A stretch of DNA of 64,000 bases from JAGXQV01 sp964451375 (GTDB lineage Bacteria > Pseudomonadota > Gammaproteobacteria > Burkholderiales > Sulfuricellaceae). The stretch is from the NCBI GenBank assembly GCA_964451375.1, contig CAYVIN010000004.1, forward strand, positions 1 through 64,000. Reading direction: 5' to 3'. Numbering within the stretch: the stretch's first letter is position 1; every line of letters starts with the position of its first letter. The translations under genes were made by a program, and so were the position numbers. Positions 53,646 to 62,825 of the stretch are shown in pieces. Below the pieces are notes generated by a model. That model was given only the letters and a program-made list of their open reading frames with translations. It was not told the origin of the DNA and ran no database searches.

Positions 53646-55823
53646 ATGTTCCTGCGTGTTGCGCTGGATGTTCCGCTAAACACGCTGTTCGATTATTCCT
53701 GGACGGGGGAGGCGGTTGTCCCCGGCTCCCGTGTCCTGGTTCCCTTCGGACGGCGCAACGCCGTCGCGGTGGTCGTCTCAAGTAGCAACACCAGCGCAGT
53801 GCCGCTGGAACGCATCAAGGCGGTCACCCGCATCTTCCGCGAAACCCCGCCGCTGTCCCCGGAAATCTCCCGGCTCCTGCAATTTTGCAGCGACTATTAC
53901 CAGCACCCCCTGGGTGAGACGATTTTCAACGCGCTGCCCACGGCGATGCGCCAGACAAAACCGATAAACCTGCCCAAGGCGGAGTATTTCCGACTCAATG
54001 AAGCGGGGCGGCAAGTCGCCCCGGAGGCCCTTCCGGCGCGCTCCGTGGTCAAACGCAAGCTCCTGTTGCTGTTCCGCGATGCGGGAATTCTTAGCCGCGC
54101 AGATACCGCAACCCTGTCGCCGAGCGCTCCGGCGGCGTTGAAAGCATTTCTCGGGGAAGGCTGGGTCGAGGAGTGCGAGGCAGGTACCGCCGTGCCGCTA
54201 TCCGCAGAACAGCCCCCCCCCGACCTGACGCCCGCCCAGTACCAGGCGGTCGAGGCGATCCGCACGTCGCTCGGCGCATTCCGGGTATGGTTGCTGCACG
54301 GCGTCACCGGCAGCGGCAAGACCGAGGTGTATTTGCAGGCCGTTGCCGCCGCGTTGCAGCGCGGTCAACAGGTGCTGGTGCTGGTGCCGGAAATCAACCT
54401 CACCCCGCAACTCGAACAGCGTTTCCGCGCGCGTTTTCCGGCGGCGCACATGGTCAGCCTGCACAGCAACCTGGCGAGCGGCGAACGCCTGCGCAATTAC
54501 CTCGCGGCGCAGGCCGGGCAGGCGCGCATTGTGCTGGGTACGCGCCTCGCGGTGTTCACCCCATTGCCACGGCTGGGACTGATCATTGTCGATGAGGAAC
54601 ACGATGCCTCGTTCAAGCAGCAGGACGGCTTGCGCTATTCGGCGCGCGACGTGGCGGTGTTCCGCGCCAAGCAATGTAACGTCCCCATCGTGCTGGGTTC
54701 CGCCACGCCCTCGCTGGAAAGCTGGCACAACGCGCAAAACGGCCGTTACACCTGTCTGGATCTCCCCGAACGTGCGGTCACTGGCGCGCAGCCGCCCGAG
54801 ATACGGTTTATCGACACCGGACGCCTCAAGCTCGAAGACGGCATTTCCCAACCCCTGATCGACGCCTTGCAAACCCGTATCGAGCGCAGCGAACAAAGCC
54901 TGGTGTTCATCAACCGGCGCGGCTACGCCCCGGTGCTGATGTGCGGCCAATGCGGGTGGATATCTGCCTGCCACCGCTGTTCCGGGCGGCTGGTCGCGCA
55001 CTTGCGGGATAAACGCCTGCGCTGCCATTTCTGCGGCCACGAGACGCGCATCCCGCCGGCCTGCCCGAGTTGCGGCAACCCCGACATGAGCCTGCTCGGG
55101 CAAGGCACCCAGCGGGTTGAGGAAACCCTGGAAAAATTGTTCCCCGCCGCCCGCATCCTGCGCGTCGATCGCGACAGCGCGCGGCGCAAGGACGCCCTCC
55201 CGGCCTTGCTCAAACAAATCCACGACGGCGAAATCGACATCGTGGTCGGCACCCAATTGCTGGCGAAAGGCCACGATTTCAAAAAGCTCACCCTGGTCGG
55301 CGTAGTGAACGCCGACGGGGCCTTATACAGCTCGGATTTCCGCGCCGCCGAACGCCTGTTCGCCCAGTTGATGCAGGTCGCAGGACGCGCCGGGCGCGCC
55401 GAGCTGCCCGGCGAGGTGCTGATCCAGACCCAGTTTCCCGGCCATCCGCTGTTCTCCGCCTTGCAGCGCCACGATTTCGCCGCGTTCGCCGAAGCGCAAC
55501 TCGCGGAACGTGATCAGGCCGGATTTCCGCCCTATTGTTACCAGGCGCTGCTACGCGCCGAAGCCGCGCAACTGGCCAGCGCCCTCAAATTCCTGCGGCG
55601 CGCCGGGGAAATCGGTGAAACCTTGAGCGACGCCGTGGAGATTTTCGACCCAACCCCCGCCCAGATGGCGCGTATCGCCGGCAAGGAACGCGCCCATCTT
55701 CTGGTGCAATCGGCGTCCCGCGCGGCTTTACAGGCTTTTCTGAAAATCTGGCGCACCCGCCTGGAGGAAATCGAAGGACGCAACGTGCGCTGGACGCTGG
55801 ATGTCGATCCGCTGGAATTCTGA
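53646..55823 (+). CDS. priA: primosomal protein N' (replication restart helicase)
   Basis: A 3'-5' helicase that restarts stalled forks. 725 residues. An N-terminal DNA-binding domain leads to a helicase core with Walker A (GVTGSGKTE), DEEH box (VDEEHD) and QVAGRAGRAELPG. Paired zinc sites lie between (CGQCGWISACHRCSG and CHFCGHETRIPPACPSCG). Starts at the base after the hemE stop. Confidence 0.97.
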   Translation: MFLRVALDVPLNTLFDYSWTGEAVVPGSRVLVPFGRRNAVAVVVSSSNTSAVPLERIKAVTRIFRETPPLSPEISRLLQFCSDYYQHPLGETIFNALPTAMRQTKPINLPKAEYFRLNEAGRQVAPEALPARSVVKRKLLLLFRDAGILSRADTATLSPSAPAALKAFLGEGWVEECEAGTAVPLSAEQPPPDLTPAQYQAVEAIRTSLGAFRVWLLHGVTGSGKTEVYLQAVAAALQRGQQVLVLVPEINLTPQLEQRFRARFPAAHMVSLHSNLASGERLRNYLAAQAGQARIVLGTRLAVFTPLPRLGLIIVDEEHDASFKQQDGLRYSARDVAVFRAKQCNVPIVLGSATPSLESWHNAQNGRYTCLDLPERAVTGAQPPEIRFIDTGRLKLEDGISQPLIDALQTRIERSEQSLVFINRRGYAPVLMCGQCGWISACHRCSGRLVAHLRDKRLRCHFCGHETRIPPACPSCGNPDMSLLGQGTQRVEETLEKLFPAARILRVDRDSARRKDALPALLKQIHDGEIDIVVGTQLLAKGHDFKKLTLVGVVNADGALYSSDFRAAERLFAQLMQVAGRAGRAELPGEVLIQTQFPGHPLFSALQRHDFAAFAEAQLAERDQAGFPPYCYQALLRAEAAQLASALKFLRRAGEIGETLSDAVEIFDPTPAQMARIAGKERAHLLVQSASRAALQAFLKIWRTRLEEIEGRNVRWTLDVDPLEF

Positions 55824-55912
55824 CCTTTCACAACGCCGATAAAGCGGTTGAATAATCAGCGCCTTTTGGCGATACTGCGTAAGTCCAACACTACTGTGAT
55901 TCCAATCCCACC

Positions 55913-56329
55913 ATGCCCATTCTTACCGTCAAACAAGCCGCCGTCGCCGTTGGCAAAAACAGTCAGACGTTATACCGGCATTCAAAAAACGGAGTTCTGT
56001 CCCTCGTCTTGATGGAAGACGGCACTAAAGGCGTGGACACCTCCGAATTGATGCGGGTTTACGGGGCGCTAAAAAGGCCCGCGCCGGAACCCGCCGCACC
56101 GCCCAAGGCGGCCATTCCCAGCGAACTGCGCCAGAATGTCGAACTCGAACTGCAAAAACAGAAACACCTCAACCAATTGTTGCTGGCGCGCCTGATGGCG
56201 ACCCAGGAGGCGCTGAAAGTTGCGAATGCCGCACTGGAAGAGCACCGCCAGGAAAAATCCCGGCTATTCAACATCGTCGAGATTCAAACCCGCATGATCG
56301 AACACAAGCGCGACAAGGAATCTTCCTGA
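55913..56329 (+). CDS. HTH/coiled-coil DNA-binding protein
   Basis: A 138-residue protein with an N-terminal excisionase/MerR-like helix-turn-helix (LTVKQAAVAVGKNSQTLYRH) and a wing (GVDTSELMRVYG), then an Ala/Pro linker and a long Gln/Glu/Leu-rich coiled coil (about residues 75-138). The architecture resembles small plasmid replication- or mobilisation-associated DNA-binding proteins. Between priA and argS, so chromosomal here; the target is unknown. Confidence 0.8.
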   Translation: MPILTVKQAAVAVGKNSQTLYRHSKNGVLSLVLMEDGTKGVDTSELMRVYGALKRPAPEPAAPPKAAIPSELRQNVELELQKQKHLNQLLLARLMATQEALKVANAALEEHRQEKSRLFNIVEIQTRMIEHKRDKESS

Positions 56330-56387
56330 GCGGCAGGCTGAATGAACCTGCACAGCGCCGCTACTGCCCGCTACCGCGCCGACCTGT

Positions 56388-56410
56388 TAGAATCACGCTT
56401 TAAACGTGAT
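56388..56410 (+). promoter_or_regulatory. argS -10 box with downstream inverted repeat
   Basis: TAGAAT (56,388-56,393) overlaps an inverted repeat ATCACG (56,392-56,397) and CGTGAT (56,405-56,410) with a 7-nt AT loop. No convincing -35 is seen. This could be a promoter with an operator, and it suggests that argS translation starts downstream of the ATG at 56,342. Confidence 0.45.
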
Positions 56411-56428
56411 CCGCAACGAGATTCCCAC

Positions 56429-58150
56429 TTGAAACAGCATCTTTCCCAACTTTTCGCCGAGGCGCTGGCAGTTGTTGCGCCCGATAGCCGCGATACCGAA
56501 TTCGTCATCGAACGCCCCCGCCAGGCCTCCCACGGCGACTACGCCTGCAATCTGGCGATGCAACTGGCGCGTCCCCTGCGCAAGAATCCCCGCGATCTCG
56601 CCAAACTCCTGCTCGACGCGCTGCCTGCTTCGCCTTACGTCACCAAGGCGGAAATCGCCGGGGCCGGCTTCATCAACCTGTTTCTCAGTCCCGCCGCCAA
56701 ACAAGCGGTGGTCGGGCGGATTCTCGCCGACCCGGCTGCCTATGGGCGCGGCAACCTCGGCGAGGGCCGCAAAATCCAGGTGGAATTCGTTTCCGCCAAT
56801 CCCACCGGGCCGCTGCACGTCGGCCACGGGCGCGGCGCGGCGTTCGGCATGAGCCTTTCCAACGTGCTCGCGGCAGCGGGCTACAACGTGACCCGCGAGT
56901 TTTACGTCAACGACGCCGGGCGGCAGATGGATATCCTGGCCTTGTCCACCTGGCTGCGTTACCTCGACCTGTACGGCATCGAACTGCCTTTCCCCGGCAA
57001 CGCCTACCAGGGCGGCTACGTGCGCGACATGGCGAAACTCATCATGGACGCCCACGGCGACCGCTACATACACCTGCCCCCGGCGGTGATGGCCGACCTT
57101 CCCTCCTCCGAAGACGACGCCGAAGCCCACCTGGACGGCCTGATCGCCAACGCCAAGAAGCTGCTGGGCGCGGATTTCGCGTATATTCACAATTTCGCCC
57201 TCACCGAGCAGTTGGGCGATTGCCGCAACGACCTGACCGAGTTTGGCGTGACCTTCGATTCCTGGTTTTCCGAAAAATCCCTGTACGACAGCGGATTGGT
57301 GGACAGGACGGTGGCGCTGCTGGAGAAACACGGTCACATTTACGTTCAGGATGGCGCAAAATGGTTCCGCTCAACCAAATTCGGCGACGAAAAAGACCGC
57401 GTGGTACAGCGCGAAAATGGGCTGTACACCTACTTCGCCTCGGATATCGCCTACCACCTCAACAAATTCGAGCGCGGCTTCGCGCAAGTCGTCAATATCT
57501 GGGGGGCCGATCATCACGGCTACATCGCGCGCGTCAAGGGCGCTTTGCAGGCGCTGGAACTCGACTCCGAGCGTTTGGTCATCGCCCTGGTGCAATTCGC
57601 CGTACTGTATCGCGGCCAGGAAAAATTGCCGATGTCCACCCGCAGCGGCAGCTTCGTCACCCTTCGGGAACTGCGCCAGGAAGTGGGCAACGATGCGGCA
57701 CGCTTTTTCTACGTCTTGCGCAAGAGTGACCAGCACCTCGATTTCGACCTGGAACTCGCCAAGTCGCAAAGCAACGACAACCCCGTGTATTACATCCAGT
57801 ACGCCCATGCGCGGATTTGCAGTGTGCTCGAACAATGGGGCGGCCTCGAATCCGACCTGGGCGACGTGGACGCCGCGCCGCTCACCGGCAGCCACGAACT
57901 GGCGCTGATGAACCGTCTTGCCGAATACCCGGAAACCGTCCAGGCCGCCGCCGCAGACATGGCCCCGCACCTGATCGCTTATTACCTCAAGGATTTGGCC
58001 GGAGACCTGCACAGCTATTACAACGCCGAACATTTCCTGGTTCCCGACGAAGCCGTCAAACACGCGCGTCTGGCGCTGATCAGCGCCACCCGTCAGGTGC
58101 TGAAAAGCGGCCTGGGCCTGCTCGGGGTGAGCGCGCCGGAGAAGATGTAA
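56429..58150 (+). CDS. argS: arginyl-tRNA synthetase
   Basis: Charges tRNA-Arg. Starting at the TTG on 56,429 gives 573 residues; an ATG at 56,342 would extend it to 602, but the extra 29 residues overlap the likely promoter and lack family character. Class I motifs: the HIGH-like ANPTGPLHVGHGRGAA and the KMSKS-like EKLPMSTRSG. A C-terminal DALR anticodon-binding domain ends the protein. Confidence 0.95.
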   Translation: MKQHLSQLFAEALAVVAPDSRDTEFVIERPRQASHGDYACNLAMQLARPLRKNPRDLAKLLLDALPASPYVTKAEIAGAGFINLFLSPAAKQAVVGRILADPAAYGRGNLGEGRKIQVEFVSANPTGPLHVGHGRGAAFGMSLSNVLAAAGYNVTREFYVNDAGRQMDILALSTWLRYLDLYGIELPFPGNAYQGGYVRDMAKLIMDAHGDRYIHLPPAVMADLPSSEDDAEAHLDGLIANAKKLLGADFAYIHNFALTEQLGDCRNDLTEFGVTFDSWFSEKSLYDSGLVDRTVALLEKHGHIYVQDGAKWFRSTKFGDEKDRVVQRENGLYTYFASDIAYHLNKFERGFAQVVNIWGADHHGYIARVKGALQALELDSERLVIALVQFAVLYRGQEKLPMSTRSGSFVTLRELRQEVGNDAARFFYVLRKSDQHLDFDLELAKSQSNDNPVYYIQYAHARICSVLEQWGGLESDLGDVDAAPLTGSHELALMNRLAEYPETVQAAAADMAPHLIAYYLKDLAGDLHSYYNAEHFLVPDEAVKHARLALISATRQVLKSGLGLLGVSAPEKM

Positions 58151-58153
58151 ATT

Positions 58154-58774
58154 ATGGCGCGCGACTACAAAAACCGCGAACGCATCGTCCCTTCCAAAAA
58201 GGAAGGGCATCCGATGCTGGCCGGGGTATTGATCGGCCTGTTCGTCGGACTGGCGGCGGCTATCGGGGTGGCTTTTTACATCTACAAGTCTCCCTCGCCA
58301 TTCGTCGCCAAAACCAAACCAGCCGACCCGATACCCGTTCCGGCGCCGCTTCCTGAAAAAGCGCCGGAAGCGCCGCCCCCCAAGGTCGAAGCGACACCTG
58401 CGCCGGACAAGGCGAGCGCCAAGCAGCCGGAAAAACAACGTTTCGAGTTTTACGATATCCTGCAAGGCAAGGAAGCGCCCGTCACCGAACAGGAGGTCAA
58501 GGCCGCAGCCCAGAAGGAACCGGCGGGCAAACTCAAGGAAAGTTATTTCCTGCAGGCCGGTTCGTTTCAGACTGAAGCCGAAGCGGACAACCTGAAAGCC
58601 AAACTGGCGTTAATGGGTGTGGAAGCCGTGATTCAAACCGCCACCATTCCCGACAAGGGAATCTGGCACCGGGTACGGGTGGGGCCGTTCGCCACCGTCG
58701 ATGAATTGAACAAAACCCGTGGTTCGCTTGCCAAAAACGGTGTCCAGGCCAATCTGGTCAAAATTCACGAATAA
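58154..58774 (+). CDS. SPOR-domain cell-division protein (FtsN-like)
   Basis: A 206-residue single-pass inner-membrane protein: a basic cytoplasmic segment, a helix (LAGVLIGLFVGLAAAIGVAF), a Pro/Ala/Lys periplasmic linker and a C-terminal SPOR domain (SYFLQAGSFQTEAEADNLKA, WHRVRVGPFA). SPOR domains bind septal peptidoglycan. argS-SPOR-dsbA is a standard betaproteobacterial order; only 3 bp separate it from argS. Confidence 0.93.
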   Translation: MARDYKNRERIVPSKKEGHPMLAGVLIGLFVGLAAAIGVAFYIYKSPSPFVAKTKPADPIPVPAPLPEKAPEAPPPKVEATPAPDKASAKQPEKQRFEFYDILQGKEAPVTEQEVKAAAQKEPAGKLKESYFLQAGSFQTEAEADNLKAKLALMGVEAVIQTATIPDKGIWHRVRVGPFATVDELNKTRGSLAKNGVQANLVKIHE

Positions 58775-58786
58775 AAGGAGAAGTCG

Positions 58787-59419
58787 ATGAAACAAATCAA
58801 ATTGCTGTTGCTTGCCGTGTTGTCCTGCGTCGCACTTGCCGCTCACGCCGAACCCAAGCTGGGAACCGAATATTCGGTGGTTGCCAATCCCCAGCCGCCG
58901 GCTGAGCCCAAGAAAATCGAAGTCACCGAAATATTCTCCTACGCCTGTCCGCATTGCGCCCATCTCGAACCGGACATCGCCAAATGGTCGAAAACCATGC
59001 CCAAGGACGTCGTCCTGGTGCGCCTGCCCGCCGCCACCAACCCCACCTGGCAATCGCTCGCCAAACTCTTTTACGCACTGGAAAGTCTGGGCGAAATCGA
59101 GCGCCTCAACGGCGACGCCTTCAACGCCTTTCATGGTGACAACCTGAAGCTCCAGGATGAAAAAGTCGCCGCCGAATGGGCCGCGAAAATGCGCCTCGAT
59201 CCCAAGAAATTTGCTGACGCTTACAACAGCTTCGGCGTACAAAGCAAAATCGCCCGTTCCAAACAACTGACCGGCGCTTACAACGTCTCCGCCGTTCCCA
59301 CCATCGTGGTTGGCGGCAAATATCAGACCAGCGCCTCCCAGGCCGGCAGCCACGAAGCCGCCCTGAAAGTCACGGATTACCTGATCACCCTGATCCGCAA
59401 GGAACGCGGCGGCAAATAA
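58787..59419 (+). CDS. dsbA: thiol:disulfide interchange protein DsbA
   Basis: A periplasmic oxidase introducing disulfides in exported proteins. 210 residues: signal peptide (LLLLAVLSCVALAAHA), the active-site CPHC in FSYACPHCAHLEP, and the cis-Pro VPTIVVGGKY. GGAGAAG provides the Shine-Dalgarno. Confidence 0.96.
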   Translation: MKQIKLLLLAVLSCVALAAHAEPKLGTEYSVVANPQPPAEPKKIEVTEIFSYACPHCAHLEPDIAKWSKTMPKDVVLVRLPAATNPTWQSLAKLFYALESLGEIERLNGDAFNAFHGDNLKLQDEKVAAEWAAKMRLDPKKFADAYNSFGVQSKIARSKQLTGAYNVSAVPTIVVGGKYQTSASQAGSHEAALKVTDYLITLIRKERGGK

Positions 59420-59437
59420 ACCCGCCATCCCGTCAGC

Positions 59438-59468
59438 AAAAAGGCCGTCCCTGTGAGACGGCCTTTTT
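59438..59468. terminator. bidirectional terminator after dsbA
   Basis: AAAAAGGCCGTC, a CCTGTGA loop and GACGGCCTTTTT, a 12-bp stem with flanking A and T runs. It closes the priA-argS-SPOR-dsbA block. Confidence 0.88.
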
Positions 59469-59520
59469 GTTGCGGGGTGGGCTAAAATCCCCAGCCCAAT
59501 ACCTTATCCAGGACGACGCC

Positions 59521-60879
59521 ATGAGCGGCCCCATCGTAGTTTCCTATTCCCTTTCCAGCGGCGTCGCGGTGCCCCTCGACGCCACGCTGGGCGCTTTATA
59601 TCTGGCCTCCGAAGCCATCCGCGAAGCCGAAGCGATGGGCCGCGAATACGACCAGGCGCTCGACGCAACACGTCGCCGCGCCGAGGAACTTGCCGAAAAA
59701 CGTCGCGCCCAGGTGCAAAACCAGATCCACCAACGCGCCGCAGCACTTGCCGAAAGCGAGCGCCTAGCCCGCCGCCTGACGCGCTTGCAGGACATCGCCG
59801 CCAGCCTCGCGACACGCCTGCCGGAACATGCCGCCAACTTTGCCTCGGTCAGTCCCGCCCGCCCGGCGCAGGACGACGAATACGGCCAAAACACCTATGC
59901 CGACGCCCTGAGCGCCGAAATCAGCCGCCTCCAAGGTGTGCTGGAACAAAGTGCTGCGACCCTCGACGAACAACTCCGCACGACGCTGGCGCAAGCCCTG
60001 CAATCCGCCCCGCCCGGCATCGACGACCTACTCCACAACTACGCGATCCAGCGCAACCTGCGCCCCGCTCTCGATTCCCGGCAAAGCGCCGCCTACCGCG
60101 ACATCGTGGCGCGCCTCCTGGGGCGTCTCGAACTCGCCCCCGGCGCTGCCGTGCCGCTTGAACTGGAAGCCCTGGCCAGGGAAATCCTGCTTGCCCCGAG
60201 CACCGAACGCGCGGAAAACCTCGCCCTCGAATTACGCCTGCAAATCCAGCGTTATCGCGAGGAACAGCAACACCTGCGCGCCGCTGCGGCGGAAAAACAA
60301 GCCTGGCTCGCAGCACTTCCCGCCGACGCCCCGCCCGCCTTGCGCGCCGCGCTGGAACTCGCCGCCGCCGGGCTGCGTTGCCTCACCCCGGAACAGCAGG
60401 CGAGCGCCGAGGCGCTCCTGGAAACCGTGCGCCAAGCCAATGCCCGCCGCGAACAGGAAGCAGCGGCGCTGGTTCTCCAGCAATCGCTGCGCGACCTTGG
60501 TTATCAGGTCGAAGACATCGAAAACACCCTGTTCGTCGCAGGAGGCGTCGTCCATTTTCAACGCCAGGGCTGGGAAGACTACCATGTCCGCCTGCGCCTC
60601 GACCCGCACGAAAACACCATCAATTTCAATGTGGTGCGCCCACGCGGCATGGAAGAAAGCGGAGTGCGCAAACGCCAGGATTTTCTCGCCGAAGAACGCT
60701 GGTGCGCCGAATTTCCCAAACTTCAGCAAACCCTCGTAGCGCGCGGGATTCCCCTCAAAATCCAGCGCCAACTCAGCGCGGGCGAAGTGCCGGTGCAGAC
60801 CGTCGATCCCGCCAGCCTGCCACGACGCCGCGAGGAAGACGCCGCGCCGCGAACGCAGCCGAAGATTTTGCAGGTATAA
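59521..60879 (+). CDS. large coiled-coil protein of unknown function
   Basis: A 452-residue protein from the ATG at 59,521 (MSGPIVVSYSLSSGVAVPLD). Residues about 35-110, 130-180 and 240-350 are Ala/Arg/Glu/Leu/Gln-rich predicted coiled coil. A C-terminal beta-like domain follows (LFVAGGVVHFQRQGWEDYHV, VRLRLDPHENTINFNVVRP). No signal peptide or membrane helix. It opens an accessory-looking block with a ClpB-like ATPase 2 kb on. I do not recognise the family. Confidence 0.78.
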   Translation: MSGPIVVSYSLSSGVAVPLDATLGALYLASEAIREAEAMGREYDQALDATRRRAEELAEKRRAQVQNQIHQRAAALAESERLARRLTRLQDIAASLATRLPEHAANFASVSPARPAQDDEYGQNTYADALSAEISRLQGVLEQSAATLDEQLRTTLAQALQSAPPGIDDLLHNYAIQRNLRPALDSRQSAAYRDIVARLLGRLELAPGAAVPLELEALAREILLAPSTERAENLALELRLQIQRYREEQQHLRAAAAEKQAWLAALPADAPPALRAALELAAAGLRCLTPEQQASAEALLETVRQANARREQEAAALVLQQSLRDLGYQVEDIENTLFVAGGVVHFQRQGWEDYHVRLRLDPHENTINFNVVRPRGMEESGVRKRQDFLAEERWCAEFPKLQQTLVARGIPLKIQRQLSAGEVPVQTVDPASLPRRREEDAAPRTQPKILQV

Positions 60880-60949
60880 GAATTGGCGTTTCGATATCAA
60901 GTTGACGTATAGTGGGCGCGGATTTTTCCCACCTACTCAAGGAGCACTC

Positions 60950-61450
60950 GTGAACATCACCAAGCTGGTTGCCGTACTTTTCCTGTCTTTCCTGGTCGGC
61001 TCGGCCTACGCCGGCAGCGTCAAGATTCCCCCCAAAAAGCCGGTCATCAGCATCGAAATCCCCGACTCCTGGGAACCGGAAGAAACCGACAAGGGCGTTG
61101 CCTGCGAATCGCCCGACAAAGTCGCCACGGTATTTTTTGAAGTTGCGAAATCGGAAAAAGGCATGAACTCGATAATCGACGAAAACGTCGATTGGCTGGT
61201 CAAGGAGCAGAGCTTAAAAATTGACGGCTCCACCAAGCAGGAAAAAGAAATCGCCATCGGCGGACTGAGTTCCGCGATGGTCATTTATGACGCTGCCAGC
61301 AAGGAATTCGGCCCCTCCCGAGTGGGCTTCATCTTCACCGAAATCAGCAACAGGCTGCTCGTCACCACCTTCTGGATCACCAAAAAAGGCTCCGAAAAAG
61401 TTGACGCGGCCATGAGCAAAATTTTCGCCAGCGTGAAACCCCTCAAGTAA
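60950..61450 (+). CDS. small secreted protein, possibly DcrB/PsbP-like
   Basis: A 166-residue precursor with a signal peptide (LVAVLFLSFLVGSAYA) starting at a GTG after a perfect AAGGAG. The mature part (VISIEIPDSWEPEETDKGVA ... WITKKGSEKVDAAMSKIFAS) resembles small DcrB/PsbP-fold periplasmic proteins, a loose resemblance only. A strong hairpin follows the stop. Confidence 0.75.
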   Translation: MNITKLVAVLFLSFLVGSAYAGSVKIPPKKPVISIEIPDSWEPEETDKGVACESPDKVATVFFEVAKSEKGMNSIIDENVDWLVKEQSLKIDGSTKQEKEIAIGGLSSAMVIYDAASKEFGPSRVGFIFTEISNRLLVTTFWITKKGSEKVDAAMSKIFASVKPLK

Positions 61451-61461
61451 TTCGCCCGCAA

Positions 61462-61490
61462 CGGGTGGGCGCGCCGGAAACGCCCACCCG
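61462..61490 (+). terminator. hairpin terminator
   Basis: CGGGTGGGCG and CGCCCACCCG form a 10-bp stem with a 9-nt loop, followed by a C/T-rich tail instead of a pure T run. Likely ends the secreted-protein transcript. Confidence 0.6.
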
Positions 61491-61510
61491 CCTTTCCTTC
61501 CCCCCCAGCA

Positions 61511-61575
61511 GTTAGTAAACACTCTCGCCGGACGCGCCGTAGGACGGCGACATTGCCTGACGACCAGCAGGGACG
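61511..61575 (+). repeat. dispersed ~65-bp repeat, copy 2
   Basis: Starts GTTAGTAAACAC and shares GGACGGCGAC and TTGCCTG with 38,740-38,804 at equal spacing (roughly 70 percent by eye). It lies between the secreted-protein gene and the convergent hypothetical. Confidence 0.55.
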
Positions 61576-61593
61576 CGGAGCGCCGTGGCGGGG

Positions 61594-62022
61594 TTACATC
61601 AATAACGTCTGGATAGCCGGCGACGATATTCCCTGGGGTGGGGCGTCGGCGTTTTTCCCTTGCAGCAGTTCCTTGATCCGGTCGGCGATTTCATGTTCGA
61701 TTTCCGCACGTTTCTCCGGCGGCATCGCGTTTACCTCCTCCTCGGTCAACCCCATCTTTTTCAGAATCGCCTCACGCATGTGTTGCTCCGGGGTTTTTTT
61801 CACCCACTCCGCCAGATATTCCGCCGCCGTCATTTCCGACTCCAGCTTGTGACGCCCCTTGATATCGGCTGATTTCGCCGGGGCAGCGCTTTCGTTGGCG
61901 GGGACGACGTTTTTCCGGGCAATCTCGAGCGTCGCCTGAAAATCAACCGGCGGTGAAGGGGGAATACCGGTTTGACGGCGGCAAGAGTTGCCGCCCAAGC
62001 ATCCCGGGGGAAACCCACACAA
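61594..62022 (-). CDS. hypothetical protein with acidic helical C terminus
   Basis: A 142-residue ORF whose last ~60 residues look like a real conserved domain (AAEYLAEWVKKTPEQHMREA, ILKKMGLTEEEVNAMPPEKR). The N-terminal ~45 residues are Cys/Pro-rich and atypical; the true start may be downstream, for example the Met at 61,833 (MTAAEYL). Function unknown. Confidence 0.6.
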   Translation of the reverse strand: MCGFPPGCLGGNSCRRQTGIPPSPPVDFQATLEIARKNVVPANESAAPAKSADIKGRHKLESEMTAAEYLAEWVKKTPEQHMREAILKKMGLTEEEVNAMPPEKRAEIEHEIADRIKELLQGKNADAPPQGISSPAIQTLLM

Positions 62023-62091
62023 GTTGCGATTAGCGACAAAGAACCAACCGGATTTCTTGTCACCGCGTAGCCTATAAGCTACAGTTCTACG

Positions 62092-62415
62092 ATGATTGAA
62101 CTTTTCCGTTAGCAGACTGAAGATGGCAAAGAGCCGGTAACGGAATGGCTCCAGTCGCTAAAGGACAAGCCGGCGCAGGCCAAGATTCGCATCCGCCTCA
62201 AACGGCTTGAATCGGGAAATTTTGGCGGTTGCGAACCGGTAGGCGACGGCGTCCATGAATTGCGGGAACATCTCGGCGCGGGCTACCGCGTCTATTTCGG
62301 TCGCCATGGTCAAACCGTCGTGATCCTGCTGTGTGGCGGCGCCAAGAAATCGCAGTCCGCAGACATCACGACAGCCAAGGAATATTGGAAAAACTGGAAG
62401 CAGAGGCAGGAATGA
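62092..62415 (+). pseudogene. HigB/RelE-like toxin with in-frame amber codon
   Basis: ATG then IELFR is followed by TAG at 62,110-62,112. The frame then stays open to 62,415 (QTEDGKEPVTEWLQSLKDKP ... HELREHLGAGYRVYFGRHGQ), a complete RelE/HigB-type fold of about 107 codons. Relatives usually carry Tyr or similar at this site, so TAC or TAT to TAG is the likely change. No alternative start close after the stop is apparent. The GTAGC CTATAA GCTAC inverted repeat (62,067-62,082) just upstream could be the promoter/operator. It overlaps the antitoxin start by ATGA. Confidence 0.82.
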
Positions 62416-62744
62416 GCAAAAAACCAAACGCAGCGGTATCGCACCATGAGCGCGAAGTCGCCGAATTGCGCGCTGATCGCGAACTGGCGGTCGCCTATCT
62501 GAAAGCCGCCATGGAATCCCTCGACAACCCGGACGAACGGGCGGCAGGCCTGCTTGCCCTGCGCACGGTCGCCGAAGCCTACGGCGGCTTGGGCGCAGTA
62601 TCCGCAGAAGCCGGGATCAGCCGCGAATCGCTGTACCGGGCGCTCTCGCCCAAAGGTAACCCAACCCTTAGAACGCTGCTCGCCGTGCTGAAAGCGGTCG
62701 GGATGAAGCTTTCGGTCGAACCGGAGCAGCGGGTTGTGGCCTAA
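62412..62744 (+). CDS. HigA-like antitoxin (XRE-type)
   Basis: A 110-residue DNA-binding protein with a helix-turn-helix near residues 55-85 (LGAVSAEAGISRESLYRALS, NPTLRTLLAVLKAVGMKLSV), the pattern of HigA/addiction-module antidotes that follow their toxin. It appears intact although the toxin reading frame is broken. Confidence 0.88.
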   Translation: MSKKPNAAVSHHEREVAELRADRELAVAYLKAAMESLDNPDERAAGLLALRTVAEAYGGLGAVSAEAGISRESLYRALSPKGNPTLRTLLAVLKAVGMKLSVEPEQRVVA

Positions 62745-62825
62745 AGTAGGCTTTAAAGGGCGCACTATCGAACGTTTAGCCCCAAGCACACTACCCCCAA
62801 CCAAACCGGAAAAAGGCTAGCCACC

